From the NCBI RefSeq assembly GCF_025118155.1, contig NW_026251394.1, forward strand, positions 124,001 through 188,000: a stretch of DNA of 64,000 bases, given 5' to 3'. Within the stretch, counting starts at the first letter, position 1. Every line of letters starts with the position of its first letter. The notes below the pieces were generated by a model, which was not told where the DNA came from, did no database searches, and was given only the letters and a program-made list of their open reading frames with translations. Shown one piece after another: positions 49,604-61,367 of the stretch. The position numbers and the translations under genes were made by a program. The stretch is from Cokeromyces recurvatus. Lineage: Eukaryota; Mucoromycota; Mucoromycetes; Mucorales; Mucoraceae.

Positions 49604-49853
49604 TACTGGCTAAAAAATTTGAATGTTCCCCAACAAAATCTTGAATTTTAAATGCTAATCAATGTACTTTCATAACAGATTCTCTGGTTTTATTTATTTA
49701 TTTTTTTCAAGACGCTCGTGGTTATACCAGGGATTATTGGCAGAAGATTATTTCGAAGGCAAAAGTCACTAGAAATAGACAACGTCCCTCGATCTCAAGC
49801 ATGTTCGATCTATGATGCGTCGAACCCACAAGATTGGTTTGAAACACCTTAAA
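49267..49853 (+). pseudogene. Doubtful gene fragment or decayed gene
   Basis: Two coding-like blocks. The first (to about 49503) has LPYVVLDHCEHIKEYSIIVD and PIPNLDQTTKLFQVVLKKKQ. The second, starting after a TTTTTTTCAAG acceptor at 49711, reads TLVVIPGIIGRRLFRRQKSL and later SIYDASNPQDWFETP before a stop at 49853. A long (AAT)n repeat and unspliceable sequence lie between. The blocks are less AT-rich than the surroundings, which suggests coding history, but I cannot build a complete gene with a start codon and recognise no family. It may be a relic like the nearby transposase or a real gene with missed exons. Confidence 0.3.
49528..49602. repeat. (AAT)n microsatellite, about 25 units
   Basis: Perfect trinucleotide run on the plus strand between the two coding-like blocks of the doubtful gene fragment. 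Confidence 0.95.
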
Positions 49854-50092
49854 CCAGTATATGAATTCATATTTTATCAACATCTGCAAATAAACATTAC
49901 ATAACAAAAAAAAAAAAAAAAAAAAAAAAGGAAAATAAAGCACGGCTTTTGGAGCGTGTTGCCAATTGACAGTTTTTTTTTCTTTTTTTGTACGAGTTGA
50001 AAATTTGTTATAAACGAATAGACATTTTTATAAATCGTTTAAACCTTTTTCTTTCGTATTTTTATTTTTTTTTTTAATCAAAAGTTTTACTG

Positions 50093-50674
50093 TTGAAAAA
50101 AAAAATAGATGATGTTAATCACATGCCTCAAGAAAAAACTGCTCCTTTGGAAGGTATGGAAGTTAATTTAATTGGAGTAGAGCACAGCAAAGTACAAAAG
50201 CTTGTTGGTATTGAGTCAGTTTGTGGAAAAGCACCTGTCAAAGACGATAAAAAAAAATGCTGCTTAAGCTCAAAGCAAGCAAGCAAGCAAAAAAAAAAAA
50301 AACACACAATAGAAAGAGACTCGCCTCGATATTCTTGATCTTTGTTCTGATGTCGTTAACCGTTAGAAGTTAGCAAGTGTTGGTTTTCAGAAAAGCTGTG
50401 CGTTCATTGATGAAGCGGGCTTTCACTCGCAGCTGATGAGGGGCGGCTGCGCTTGTTCGAAAGTTAGCACACTTGCAAAATGTCTGAGTTCATACTCAAA
50501 AAAAAAAAAAAAAATAATGAATAGATCAGCCTGGTAGGCTGCATAGCCGCTAGAGGAGTGATCATTTTCTCCAAAATTGAACCTCTTAGAAACGATGATG
50601 ATACTAAGATTGAGAGTGAGAGAGAAAGAGAGTTTCACCAAGAACAATTCTCAAAGAAAAACATAGTTGTCTAA
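50093..50674 (+). pseudogene. Decayed Tc1/mariner-like (IS630-type) transposase
   Basis: Three coding blocks in different frames read through a degraded transposase. The middle block (50394 on) gives SCAFIDEAGFHSQLMRGGCA, the [FI]-DE-x-x-F segment that holds a catalytic Asp of the DDE site in this family. After a poly(A) insertion at about 50500 and a frame change, another block reads VGCIAARGVIIFSKIEPLRN, matching the following strand region. The upstream block ends with KKKKHTIERDSPRY, plausibly the linker after the helix-turn-helix. At least two frameshifts and missing C-terminal residues make it inactive. Inverted terminal repeats were not found. Confidence 0.65.
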
Positions 50675-51066
50675 ATCAAATATTATTCGACTCGTACAAA
50701 ATAAATCTTAAATCATCTAAACTCAAACTCTGATTCGTCTATAAAGAAATGGAAATCGTTTAAAGATCATCCGAAAATCTAAAAAAAAAAAAAAAAAAAA
50801 GTAGCGGCATGTAACACATTAACGATTACTACTAACTTTTAATCCAATGGCTGTTGACAAAAAGACATTTATTATGTAATTAAAAATCAAAAAAAGGGGG
50901 GGAGAGAGGAAAGAGAGACAATAAAAACAAAATAACAAAACAAATTATATCTAAAAAAAAATATGTACAAGTTGCTACAAGTATATGTGTATATGTGTAT
51001 ATATGTATATATATGTTTTTATATATATATATGTGTGTATATATATGTGTATGTATATATGTAATA
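50675..51066. other. Intergenic
   Basis: 3' flank of the cyclin gene with a poly(A) run near 50780 and an AT/GT repeat run (TATATGTGTA words) at 50980-51060. Confidence 0.55.
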
Positions 51067-51902
51067 TTACGCAGGGTGAGGAGATATAGTGGCGGTATTC
51101 GTAGCGGTATTATTATTGTTGTTTTTACTGTTACTAGTTGTTGAAATAGCAGTATTTGTAGTAGTAGTTGAGATGATATGATTGGTGTTATTGATCTCTG
51201 TTGTATTACTACTACTATTGCTTTTAACAAGACATCGTGCAACAGAATTAGTATGATGATTAGAATTGAATGATGGTATTAATAGTTTTGTTGTAATAAT
51301 ATCTACTTGAATTATATCGCCATACAATTTCATAAAGGTCTGTATATCTTCTAGGGAAACCCACAAATCATATCTTAAAAGACCTAAAAAACTTCTTTCC
51401 ATACGATTGATTTCTTTTGGGGTATAAATTCGATCTGTCAATAGAGATAGATGCATGCTTGTTAAACCGGTACCTGTCTCTGAGAGGTATTTAGAGCTAG
51501 TAAGGATAGCAGCTAATAAAAGTCGATAAGGGGTATCAAATCCGCCCCGAGCATTATTTGGTAATTTTGATTTCAATCTTAATAAATAGATTAAAGAAAA
51601 GACTTTAACAGAACAAGGAATATACTTTTTACTTGAAGATGAATTATTATTGCTGTAAAGATGTTGAATAAATTCTTTTAGAGGAGGTAAAGGTCTACCA
51701 TCATGAATAATAGGTTTAGTTGAACAAGTTAATAAATTATTAGCTGTTAATAGTGTAAATGCTAATAGATTCGATAAAAATAAAAATAAAAAACAATTAG
51801 ATATAAAAACGAACAAAGAAGAAGAAAAAAAAAGAACAGTCGTTTTTATTTATTACCTAATAAAGAACCTGGATTATTTGAAATAACTTGAATTGTATTC
51901 AT
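51067..51902 (-). CDS. PHO80/PCL-type cyclin
   Basis: Two exons (51902-51857, 51761-51067) give 246 aa. Residues ~30-165 are the Pho80-like cyclin box: PPLKEFIQHLYSNNN, YIPCSVKVFSLIYLLRLKSK, GFDTPYRLLLAAILTSSKYL, LTDRIYTPKEINRMERSFLG and LLRYDLWVSLEDIQTFMKLY. This set (DTPYRLLLAAILTSSKYL especially) is diagnostic of cyclins that partner Pho85-type kinases. The C-terminal ~60 residues are Ser/Thr/Asn repeats and probably disordered. PCL cyclins control morphogenesis, nutrient signalling or the G1 phase; which one cannot be told. The short first exon and 95-nt intron keep frame. A poly(A/T) block lies directly upstream of the ATG. Confidence 0.92.
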
Positions 51903-51914
51903 ATTTTTTTATAA

Positions 51915-51957
<43 letters not shown>

Positions 51958-52395
51958 TGAATAACACGTAAAAGAAAGTGTTTGTGTGATTTATATACAA
52001 ATGTTTAAAATTGATAAATTTAGTAAAAATCCTATCAAATTCTAAACCAATTAGAATATTTTTACTTATCGTTTTACCGGAAAAGGGCTTCATATTTATA
52101 ATAACATTTGAAACCATTTGAATATAATAGTGGTAAAATTAGTAACCACCAGATTTCACACTTCTATTCATCACCCTTCTTTTCACTTCCAAGCACACAC
52201 GTACTATTGATATCTGCTTGTTCTTTTTCATTAGTAATAAATCTCATCAAAGTAAATCCTTCTATAATTTGTTTATATCACTTGCTGTCATGTGCTTTGA
52301 ACAAATTCTAGTTGCTTCAAATAATAGTTTTTCCTTTTCCAGTTTAGGAGGTGTATGAATATTTTTGACAATTGTATTGATCATAATTACCTTGA

Positions 52396-52437
<42 letters not shown>

Positions 52438-53833
52438 AATAGTTGACTTTTTACTATTAATGGAAGTATTTTTTTGTCAATTTATTATATCTTTCTGTTG
52501 CAGATCTTGGCATGGCATAGAATAAAAAGATTGGCTCTAATAATAATATAAATATTAATAATAGAGTAATAAAGTGGCTATTTTTTTATGCTTTACAGAT
52601 AAAAGGATAAGGTTATTTGGTGAAATATGCTGCATGATTAGTATTATAACATTAAAATGATTGTCTTAATATTTATAGTTGCATATTTTTTACCTGTTAA
52701 GGATAATAAAAACCCTGTTATTAAAGTCTATTAACTCAACTTAAAATTTAACTTTGCTGTTGCTGGTAATCAACAACATCTGCTGACCTCTTGTTAGCTA
52801 CATCAGGTGAGGGGAGGAACTTTTTTTTTATATATATATTAGCTGCCCATCACATTATCCCTGTTACAAGAGTTACATATTGTGCTTTGATTTTGTAGTT
52901 GTATGGTGACTTGGACCCTAAGATTTGCATTATAGAGAGATGCCTTTTGTCGGTAAATGAATTTTGTATTTCAATAAAGATAGTAGCATTCATTAGCGAT
53001 ATATATTCTTTACTTTACTTTAAAATGTAATCACTTTCTTGGCTGCAAGATTTGAGAGAATAGCCTCTTTTTTAGGAGGAGAAAGTTAGAGAGTAAAAGG
53101 GTATCCAATTTTTTTTTATTACTATCTCCAATAATACTAGTAGTAGTTGAATAACGTTTTTATGCAAAGTTTAAAATCAAACTTACTTTCCTGTTATATA
53201 TTAAACAAATGAGAGAATATAGGTTGGAAAAGGTAAAACAAGATAAATATAACAATTGCCTTCGTTAATAACAATTACTAATATTGATATCTTATAGTAT
53301 CCTTAACTTGATAAACAATTTTGTATTAAAAGCTATCTTTAACAAGACTTCAAAATAATAATAAAAGATTGTTTGCAACTAACTCTAGACATAAATAAGT
53401 AGTCCTTACGAAAAAAAACATTCTTATTATGCAGTAAAGAAAACTAGATTCAGATGTACGGATATAATACGAACAAGAAGAATCATTCTGTACAATTTAC
53501 TCTACTTGAAGACTACTTGAAGACTTACTTGCTCTATATTCTATATTGCTACATTTAATAAAAAAAAAAAGACGTTATATTACGAAGCTAATAATAATAA
53601 AAGCAGACAGCCATAAACATACACATATACACACACATATATATATGTATATATACATTTGTGTTTTCATTTGGTATATTCTCTCTCTTTCTCACTTAAA
53701 TTTAAACTTGGCCTATTAAAAATTAAATAATATATCAAAATAATAATACGCTATCATTTTCTCTTTCTCTCTCTCTCTCTTTTTTTTTTCTTTCTTTTGC
53801 TTTTCTTTTTCATTTTTTTTTAATAAATATATC
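51903..53833. other. Intergenic, divergent promoters
   Basis: Nearly 2 kb between the cyclin and POLD4 starts. Poly(A) at 51917-51954 and poly(T) at about 52401-52436. No gene or RNA supportable. Confidence 0.55.
53754..53822 (+). promoter_or_regulatory. CT-rich leader upstream of POLD4
   Basis: Pyrimidine tract (CTCTTTCTCTCTCTC followed by T/C runs) ending about 12 bp before the start codon. Similar tracts precede several genes in this window. Role inferred. Confidence 0.45.
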
Positions 53834-54361
53834 ATGTCAACATCATTGCAAGCTAAATTAGATTTGCCTAGAGCACGTCGTCATACAAGACAAGGATTAA
53901 AGCCTATTATAAAAGATAAAAAGCAACAAACATCTACTATTATAAATAAAAAGCAAGATGAATTGACAGCAATAGCAAAACAACCCATATCCTTGGGAAG
54001 TAAGTTTGACAGTACTAATTAATCCAGTCATTCATATTTTCTTTGATCAAAGTTCATCAAGAACATTTAACAGATATAGACAAACTATTAAAAGCCTTTG
54101 ATCTAAATTACATTTATGGACCCTGTGTTGGTTTAACGAGACTAGACAGATGGGGTAAATTATTATTCACTCTATTTTCATGCTATTTTTTTTTATATGA
54201 ACTTTTTTCCCTTCCTTTTATTTATTTTATTTTATTCTTTAATGACAGAAAGAGCTCAAAGACTTTCCTTAAATCCTCCTAAACTAGTTAAAGAAATCTT
54301 ATTAAATGATAAATCTCAGAAATATAAACATTCTTTATTCCATCAATTTAGAATGATTTGA
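53834..54361 (+). CDS. POLD4: DNA polymerase delta subunit 4
   Basis: Small accessory subunit of replicative polymerase delta (human p12, fission yeast Cdm1). Three exons (53834-53999, 54053-54154, 54249-54361) give 126 aa. The conserved C-terminal block is intact: LLKAFDLNYIYGPCVGLTRL, DRWERAQRLSLNPPKLVKEI. The N-terminal half is a basic, disordered region (RARRHTRQGLKPIIKDKKQQ) that may hold a PCNA-contacting segment, though a clear PIP box is not seen. Introns of 53 and 94 nt keep frame. First of a dense same-strand tandem; the next ATG is about 210 bp after its stop. Confidence 0.9.
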
Positions 54362-54568
54362 AATAAAATAAAATAAAATAAACGTAAAATACCCTTTCCA
54401 ATGACACATCCATGACAACATTTTAGATTTTACTATAAATGAACTCAGCCTTTTTTTTTTCATAGCTGCATAATAATCACTTCATTCCATTTATATAAAA
54501 AAAAAAAGGCGAATCATTACTATTTCTTTTTATTTATTTTTTCCTTTTAATAAATATACATATATAAT

Positions 54569-54847
54569 ATGAGTCATCGTGAATCTGCTAATTTTAAAGT
54601 TGCTCATGCTGAAGCTGCTTTAGGTGCTGGTCGTCCTTATGAAAAAGCCCAACGAGGACAGCCTGAAATGTATGATAGCATGAAAGAATTAGAAGAACAG
54701 CATGCAAAACAATACAGTCATGGTCCTTCTCATGAATCAAGAGGTCAACGTATTGACAAAGAATTAGAACAAGAAGATAAAGAAACAATTAAAAAGATGG
54801 ATCAAGCTTATAATCAAAGACATAATGAACAACAACAACAACATTAA
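54569..54847 (+). CDS. Small hydrophilic (hydrophilin-like) protein
   Basis: Single exon of 92 codons without introns. The protein starts MSHRESANFKVAHAEAALGA, is charged and helix-prone, rich in Glu, Gln, His and Lys, has no Cys or Trp and ends in a short Gln/His run. These properties fit a stress-related hydrophilin or LEA-like protein, but no family signature is recognised. Its own start follows a TA-rich leader and the gene is flanked by POLD4 and NIPSNAP, each about 200 bp away. Function is unknown. Confidence 0.7.
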   Translation: MSHRESANFKVAHAEAALGAGRPYEKAQRGQPEMYDSMKELEEQHAKQYSHGPSHESRGQRIDKELEQEDKETIKKMDQAYNQRHNEQQQQH

Positions 54848-54907
54848 ATATATGAAATAAATAAATTGATGTACATTTTTTTTTTACTTTATTTTTATTT
54901 GTGCATT

Positions 54908-54924
54908 GTGTGTGTGTGTGTGTG
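54908..54924. repeat. (TG)n microsatellite
   Basis: Short TG run in the 3' flank of the hydrophilic-protein gene. Confidence 0.7.
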
Positions 54925-55045
54925 AAAATTCTAGATTAGGCAGTAAAGAAAAGAACAAGTAAACAAGTATTATTATTATAAAATAATAAATCTTTTTTCT
55001 CTTCGTTATCTTTTTCTTTTTCTTTCCTCTTTTTTTTTTTTCTAC

Positions 55046-56390
55046 ATGAATTCAAAAATGTGGATAACAAGAAAATTAGTGACATCAACGAAAAGTAGTC
55101 GATTTAATTTATTACGTGGTGGATTCAACACTCATTTTACTACTACTACAAATGGTGGACGTGCAAATGAGATTATTGAGGCTGTTCTTTATGGTTCAAA
55201 ACGAATTAAAGAAATCGAAAATCAAACGCATTCAAAGATGCTTGCAAGAGGCAAATATGTACATGAGCTTCAGAGTAAAAAAAAAAAAGTTTTTTTTTTT
55301 TTTTTTTAATTTTTTTAATTTAATTATTTTGTCATCAAGTTCATAAAGTCAAACCTGACAAGACAGAAGAATACATAAAATTAGTGTAACAGTTTATGCT
55401 ACATCTTTTTTTTTTTTTTTTTTTCTTTAATTAAAATTTTATTCACACTATTTCTAGTTCAAATCATCTTCCTAAAATAGCCAATGATCCATTAAACGAC
55501 GTTCATCTTTGTGGAAGTTGGTCAGTTGAAATAGGTGATCAAGACTCATTTGGTAATATAACAAAGCACATATTTTATTTTATTTTATTTTAAAAAAAAA
55601 TGAATTAATTCCTTATCAAAGTCCACATTTGGGAGTATAAAGGTTATCCGGGCCATAAACAAACATCAGAGAGACTAGAAATGAATAAAGATCATATCGA
55701 GTTTATGAAACAACTTCGTCCTTTATTAATTTCTCGACAAAATGGTATCATGTTAGAGTTTAGTTTTTGGCAAACATCACCTCCTAAAATTACAAATGGC
55801 ATTTTTGAACTTCGAAAATATAATCTCAAGGTTATTTTGTTTGGATAGCATAAAATTTAATTTTTACTTGTTTTATTAAGTATAAATGTATTAAATGGTC
55901 TGTTATAGCCTGGAAGATTATTAGAATGGGAAATGCATTGGTAAAGTAATGAGAAGAAGAAGGCGGCTAATAATACTAATACTAATTTGTGTTTTTATAG
56001 GAGAAAAGGTCTTGAATGTCGTAGTCAATTTTGCGAGCCTGTAGGTGCTTGGTTCACTCAATTAGGTAAACTGAATACGGTTTATCATATGTGGACTTAT
56101 CCGTAAGTTATTTTATAATTAAATATATGTATTTATTATATGCATATTCATCTAGTATGTCTTCTTTAGTGATTTACAAAATCGAAAAACGACTCGAGAA
56201 GCAGCATGGAATACGGATGGATGGGCTGAGACGGTTTATAATACGGGTAAGGAAATGAAATCATAGTAGTAAATAGGGTAGAATACCGTTTTAATCTTTA
56301 TTTACATTCATTCTTATTATAACAGTTCGTTTAGTAGACGATATGAGTTCATTCATTATGAAACCATTGCCTTATAGTCCATTAAGATAA
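55046..56390 (+). CDS. NIPSNAP family protein
   Basis: Eight exons (55046-55274, 55340-55385, 55458-55552, 55622-55830, 55909-55940, 56001-56102, 56170-56246, 56326-56390) keep frame and give 284 aa. The N-terminus (MNSKMWITRKLVTSTKSSRF) is basic and lacks acids, consistent with mitochondrial import. Two ferredoxin-like NIPSNAP modules follow: YVHELQIHKVKPDKTEEYIK with LCGSWSVEIGDQDSFVHIWE, and YNLKPGRLLEWEMHWRKGLE with LGKLNTVYHMWTYPDLQNRK. NIPSNAPs are mitochondrial matrix proteins linked to vesicle/mitophagy functions in animals; the fungal role is unknown. Intron 4 uses a weak GTTATT donor. The stop lies 11 bp from the stop of the convergent KAS gene. Confidence 0.92.
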
Positions 56391-56401
56391 GATAAATAAA
56401 A

Positions 56402-57423
56402 TTATACTTTTGTAAAACATAAAGTGGCATTTGTACCACCAAAGCCAAAACTATTTGTAATCGCTGCATTCACTTGTTTCTCTTGAGCAACTAAGGGAAC
56501 ATAATTTAAATTGAATTCATCATTTCCTGGTTCATGAAGATTAAGTGTGGGTGGTAACATATTCTATATATATACATATATGAATGAGTAAAATAAATAA
56601 ACTGTCATAAATATGAATAAATAAATAAATACTCACATTGTGAATAGCAAGGACGGTGAAAATGGCTTCTACTGAGCCAGCTGCACCTAATAAATGCCCT
56701 GTTGCGCCCTTAGTAGATGAAACTGTGAGTTGGTCCCAACATCCTTCAAATACTTTCTTGATCGCTCGATTCTCTGCTATATCTCCTAATGGTGTACTTG
56801 TGGCATGTGCATTTACATAATCAATATCACTCGGTTGTAGTCCTGCAACTCGAAGTGCTCTTTGCATAGATAACATCGCTCCTTGCCCTTGGTCAGGAGG
56901 TGAAGTCATATGATGTGCATCACCTGAAAGACCATATCCTTTCAACTCAGCATAGATCGAAGCTCCTCGCTTCATCGCATGTTCATATTCCTCCAACACC
57001 AATACACCTGCACCCTCACCCATGACAAACCCTGAACGATCTTTGTCAAAGGGCCGAGAAGCTTTCTGAGGGTTATCATTGTATTGAGAAGCAAGTGATT
57101 TTGCACGTGCAAATCCTGCCATTGCCAAAGGATGAATGGATGCTTCAGTACCTCCAGCTACCATAACATCTGCATCACCATACTGTATAAATCGCATAGC
57201 ATCACCTATAGCATGAGCACCTGTTGTGCAAGCAGTCGAGACTGCATGATTGGGTCCCTATATATATATATGCATGCATGTATAGTTAAAATCCTTCTTA
57301 TATACATATGCATTTATGTATACTTCTTACCTGAAATCCATATTTCATTGTGAGATGTCCAGCTGCCATATTAATTAGAATTCTAGGTACAAACATAGGT
57401 GATACTTTTCTATAACCCTACAT

Positions 57424-57466
<43 letters not shown>

Positions 57467-58074
57467 AAAATTGAAATATGCAACCTATATTGATGTCATC
57501 TTACTCCCGCTGTATAAGCATTTGTAGTATCTACAATATCTTCTAAACTGCCCATGCCGGAACCTATGCAAACACCCTTTTACAAATATATATGTATATA
57601 ATAATTAATATTTCTATTGCAAACTATCTAATTTTTCTTTATATAAATATATTCACAAATTACTGTTCTTTGTTTTTCGAAATCTGATTCAGGCTTCCAA
57701 TTTGCATCCTTCAGGGCTTGATGTGCTGCTGCGATGGCATAATGAGAAAACTTGGCCATTGTTCGATTGTCCTATTTATATAAGAAAAGAAAACACACAC
57801 ACATGTATACTTTAGTATTTCTTTTGTATATACATATATATATATGTTTTACCCCTTTGTCAATCCATTCTGATGCATCGAACTTTCCTTCTTTAAAAGA
57901 TCCCTGAGGAACTTCTGCAGCAATGCGAACAGGCAAATGTTCAAAACCTGGACGCTTAGCTAATGAAACAATTCCACATTGCCCTTCTATTAAATTTTTC
58001 CATACTTGCTTTGGCCCCACTCCAAGAGGAGTAACGAGACCTAAACCTGTAACGACTACTTTTCGTTGTGCCAT
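56402..58074 (-). CDS. CEM1: Beta-ketoacyl-ACP synthase (mitochondrial, FabF/CEM1-type)
   Basis: Condensing enzyme of the type II fatty-acid pathway (lipoate supply) in mitochondria. Six exons (58074-57853, 57771-57664, 57576-57505, 57417-57331, 57257-56637, 56563-56402) all join in phase 0 and give 423 aa, the FabF size. The Cys-His-His triad is intact: Cys ~173 in [12 protein letters not shown], His ~312 in [11 protein letters not shown] and His ~350 in [31 protein letters not shown] and [10 protein letters not shown] are further family motifs. The protein starts directly with [20 protein letters not shown]; a separate presequence is not seen, so mitochondrial targeting is inferred from family knowledge, and an upstream exon could be missing. 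Confidence 0.93.
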
Positions 58075-58797
<723 letters not shown>

Positions 58798-58973
58798 TAT
58801 ATACAAATGATAAACAAGTTTGATGCTATAAGTCTTGAAATAATATATGTAATGTATAGTGCGTCTAATTTTTTTTTTTTTTTTTTTTTTTTTTTAGTAT
58901 ATACGTGTATATTACAAAACTTCTTTTAACCAGAGTAAATAAATGATTCGCTTTTTCCTTTTTCTTCTTCTTC

Positions 58974-60273
58974 TTAAGCAGCATCTTGCTTGGTAGTGTT
59001 CTTACGACGAGCTTTCTTGACAGCCCAAGAGTATTGTTTTGGCCATGTAATTTCAACATTCAAAGCCTGTGCGGCAACTAGAACGTAGGCACTATCACGT
59101 AAGAATTCACGACCAGCCAAGATATAATCAGCCTTGTTCTTTTGAAGGATCTTTTCAGCGTCTTCACCTTCGACAATGAAGCCAACAGCGGCAGTAGCAA
59201 TTTGAGCTTCTCTCTTGATTGCTTCTGCAAATTGAACTTGAAACATAGGGGTATTAGGGTACTTGACATCCTTCATGATACCACCACTTGAACAATCAAT
59301 TACATCCACACCTAGCTTTTTCAATTCCTTTGCTAAACGAATAGATTGGTAAATATCCCAACCATCTGGGTTTTCACCCATAGGTTCAGGGTTAGTATAG
59401 TCACTACAGGAGATACGAACCCAAAGAGGCTTGCTCTCAGGCCAGACAGCACGAACAGCCTTTGTGGTTTCTAAAAGGAAACGAATACGATTTTCAAAGC
59501 TACCACCATATTCATCAGTACGTTTATTGCTGCTACCAGAGTAGAAGGTACTAAGTAAATAACTAATAATAGGAAAAAAGGAAGAAAGAAAGAAAGAAAG
59601 AAATTGTATTAGAAATACATCATGTATATACATACATACATATATTACTTTACCCATGAGCAGCATGGATTTCTAAAACTTCAATACCAGCCTTATCAGC
59701 ACGAATAGCAGCATCAGCAAAGGCTTGAACAGTTTCCTTAATTTCTTGAACACTCATGGCAATAGGTTTAGGATAATGATCAGCAAAGGCATTATCAGAA
59801 GGACCATAAACACGATTGGGCCAACCATTATCAGCTTCAGTTTCAATATAGTCACCTTTGAAGGGGGGGCTCATACTGGCCTTACGACCAGCATGAGCGA
59901 TTTGAATACCGGGAGTAACACCTTGAGACTTGATGGTATCAACAACACGTTTGAGATTAGGAATATGAGAATCATCCCAGAGACCAATATCTTGAGGAGT
60001 GATTCTACCTTCAGGAACAACACCAGCGGCTTCAATAATAATCAAACCAGGGCCCTTAATAGCCAATGAACCATAGTGAGCAATGTGAAAATCATTCATA
60101 TAACCATTGACAGCACTGTACATACACATGGGAGAAACACCGAGACGATTATGCATAGTTACACCCTTTTGTGTGAAAGGTTGAAAGAGTTTAACCCTTT
60201 TCACATCTTCAGGATTGACAGGTACACCTGCAGGCTTTTCAACGTTATAAGCAAAAGAAGGAACAGCAGACAT
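58974..60273 (-). CDS. NADH:flavin oxidoreductase, YqjM-type old yellow enzyme
   Basis: Two exons (60273-59654, 59562-58974) give 402 aa. FMN-dependent ene-reductase of the YqjM (class III) type: LFQPFTQKGVTMHNRLGVSP, the Cys in SPMCMYSA at residue 50 that tunes the flavin in this class, QIAHAGRKAS with His 127, EIHAAHGYLL and NKRTDEYGGSFENRIRFLLE, then AGREFLRDSAYV near the end. These enzymes reduce activated C=C bonds with NAD(P)H; the natural substrate is unknown. The acceptor chosen gives AHGYLL, the expected family junction, over a competing AG 12 nt downstream. A basic C-terminal tail (KKARRKNTTKQDAA) may be a simple extension. Confidence 0.93.
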
Positions 60274-61367
60274 TTCACAAAAATATATTAAGATATATTA
60301 AAATATTGCTTTAAATTTTAATGATATGGTATAATATGATATGATATGATATGATATAATAAAAAGGAATAGAGAAACTTAATTTATATCCATATTTATA
60401 TATAATTTTACTGTCGGCAATCACAATTCTAGAAAATGCAATAATTAAAAAGCAAGGATGATTGATTTATAATAAACGGTCACACTTAATACTTAATTAC
60501 TATGATCCGAAACTAAAAGAAAAAAAAGCAACATAAATCTATGATAAGGAGTAAAAAACTAATTCATATAAAGAGATACAACACATACTGTAATACTTTA
60601 TGCCTTAATATTTGTATATTTGCAATTTTATACATGCATATAAATAGGCTGCAAATGTAAAATTTTATTTTATTTTATTTTATTTTATTTTATTTTTAAT
60701 AGCATGTTTTATGTTATGACGTCTTATAACTAATCAATGTGAAACTTCAATGTTCTTTGAGGCATTCTACTTTTGATAATTCAATTCATTTCCGCTATTT
60801 TTTTTTTAATAAGTAGAATTGTTTGTTAGTAGTGAATATCAATAGTTCAAATATTGAAGCTACATATCTACCTTCAACAAGCTTCTTCTTCTTTTCTTTT
60901 TTTTTTCTTTATTTCATTAGATAAAATAAATATATAGCAAACTTCTCGACTTAAAAAGTTAGTTAATATACGATAGATAGTATTATTTTAGCTACATGCA
61001 TTTATATTATTAATATTCGATAATTGCTATAAAATAAAAAATAATAATAGAATTTAGTTTTTGCACATAATCAAAGCTAGTTGCTTTTTCATGTATGTGC
61101 TTTATTAATCAAACAAAATGTAATAGTAGATAGAGTAAATATGCTTATATTTAACTGATGAATAGGCTTAATTTATATGTCTTTTAAGTTAATAAATAAA
61201 AATACTTCAAATATGCGTTCTATCATAGTTGTGAGTAATATATATATTTTTTTTTTTGAATACATATTTACATTCTTCTCTCTCTTTTAATAGAACAATA
61301 TTATATTCCATATACTCATAATATTTGCCTTTTTTTTTTTTTTTTTTTTTTTTTAGAAAATATAGTC
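60274..61367. other. Intergenic, divergent promoters
   Basis: Between the OYE and ALG7 starts. Contains (ATGATATA)-like repeats at 60330-60360, a (TTTTA)n run at 60665-60695 and a poly(T) block just before ALG7. No gene supportable. Confidence 0.55.
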
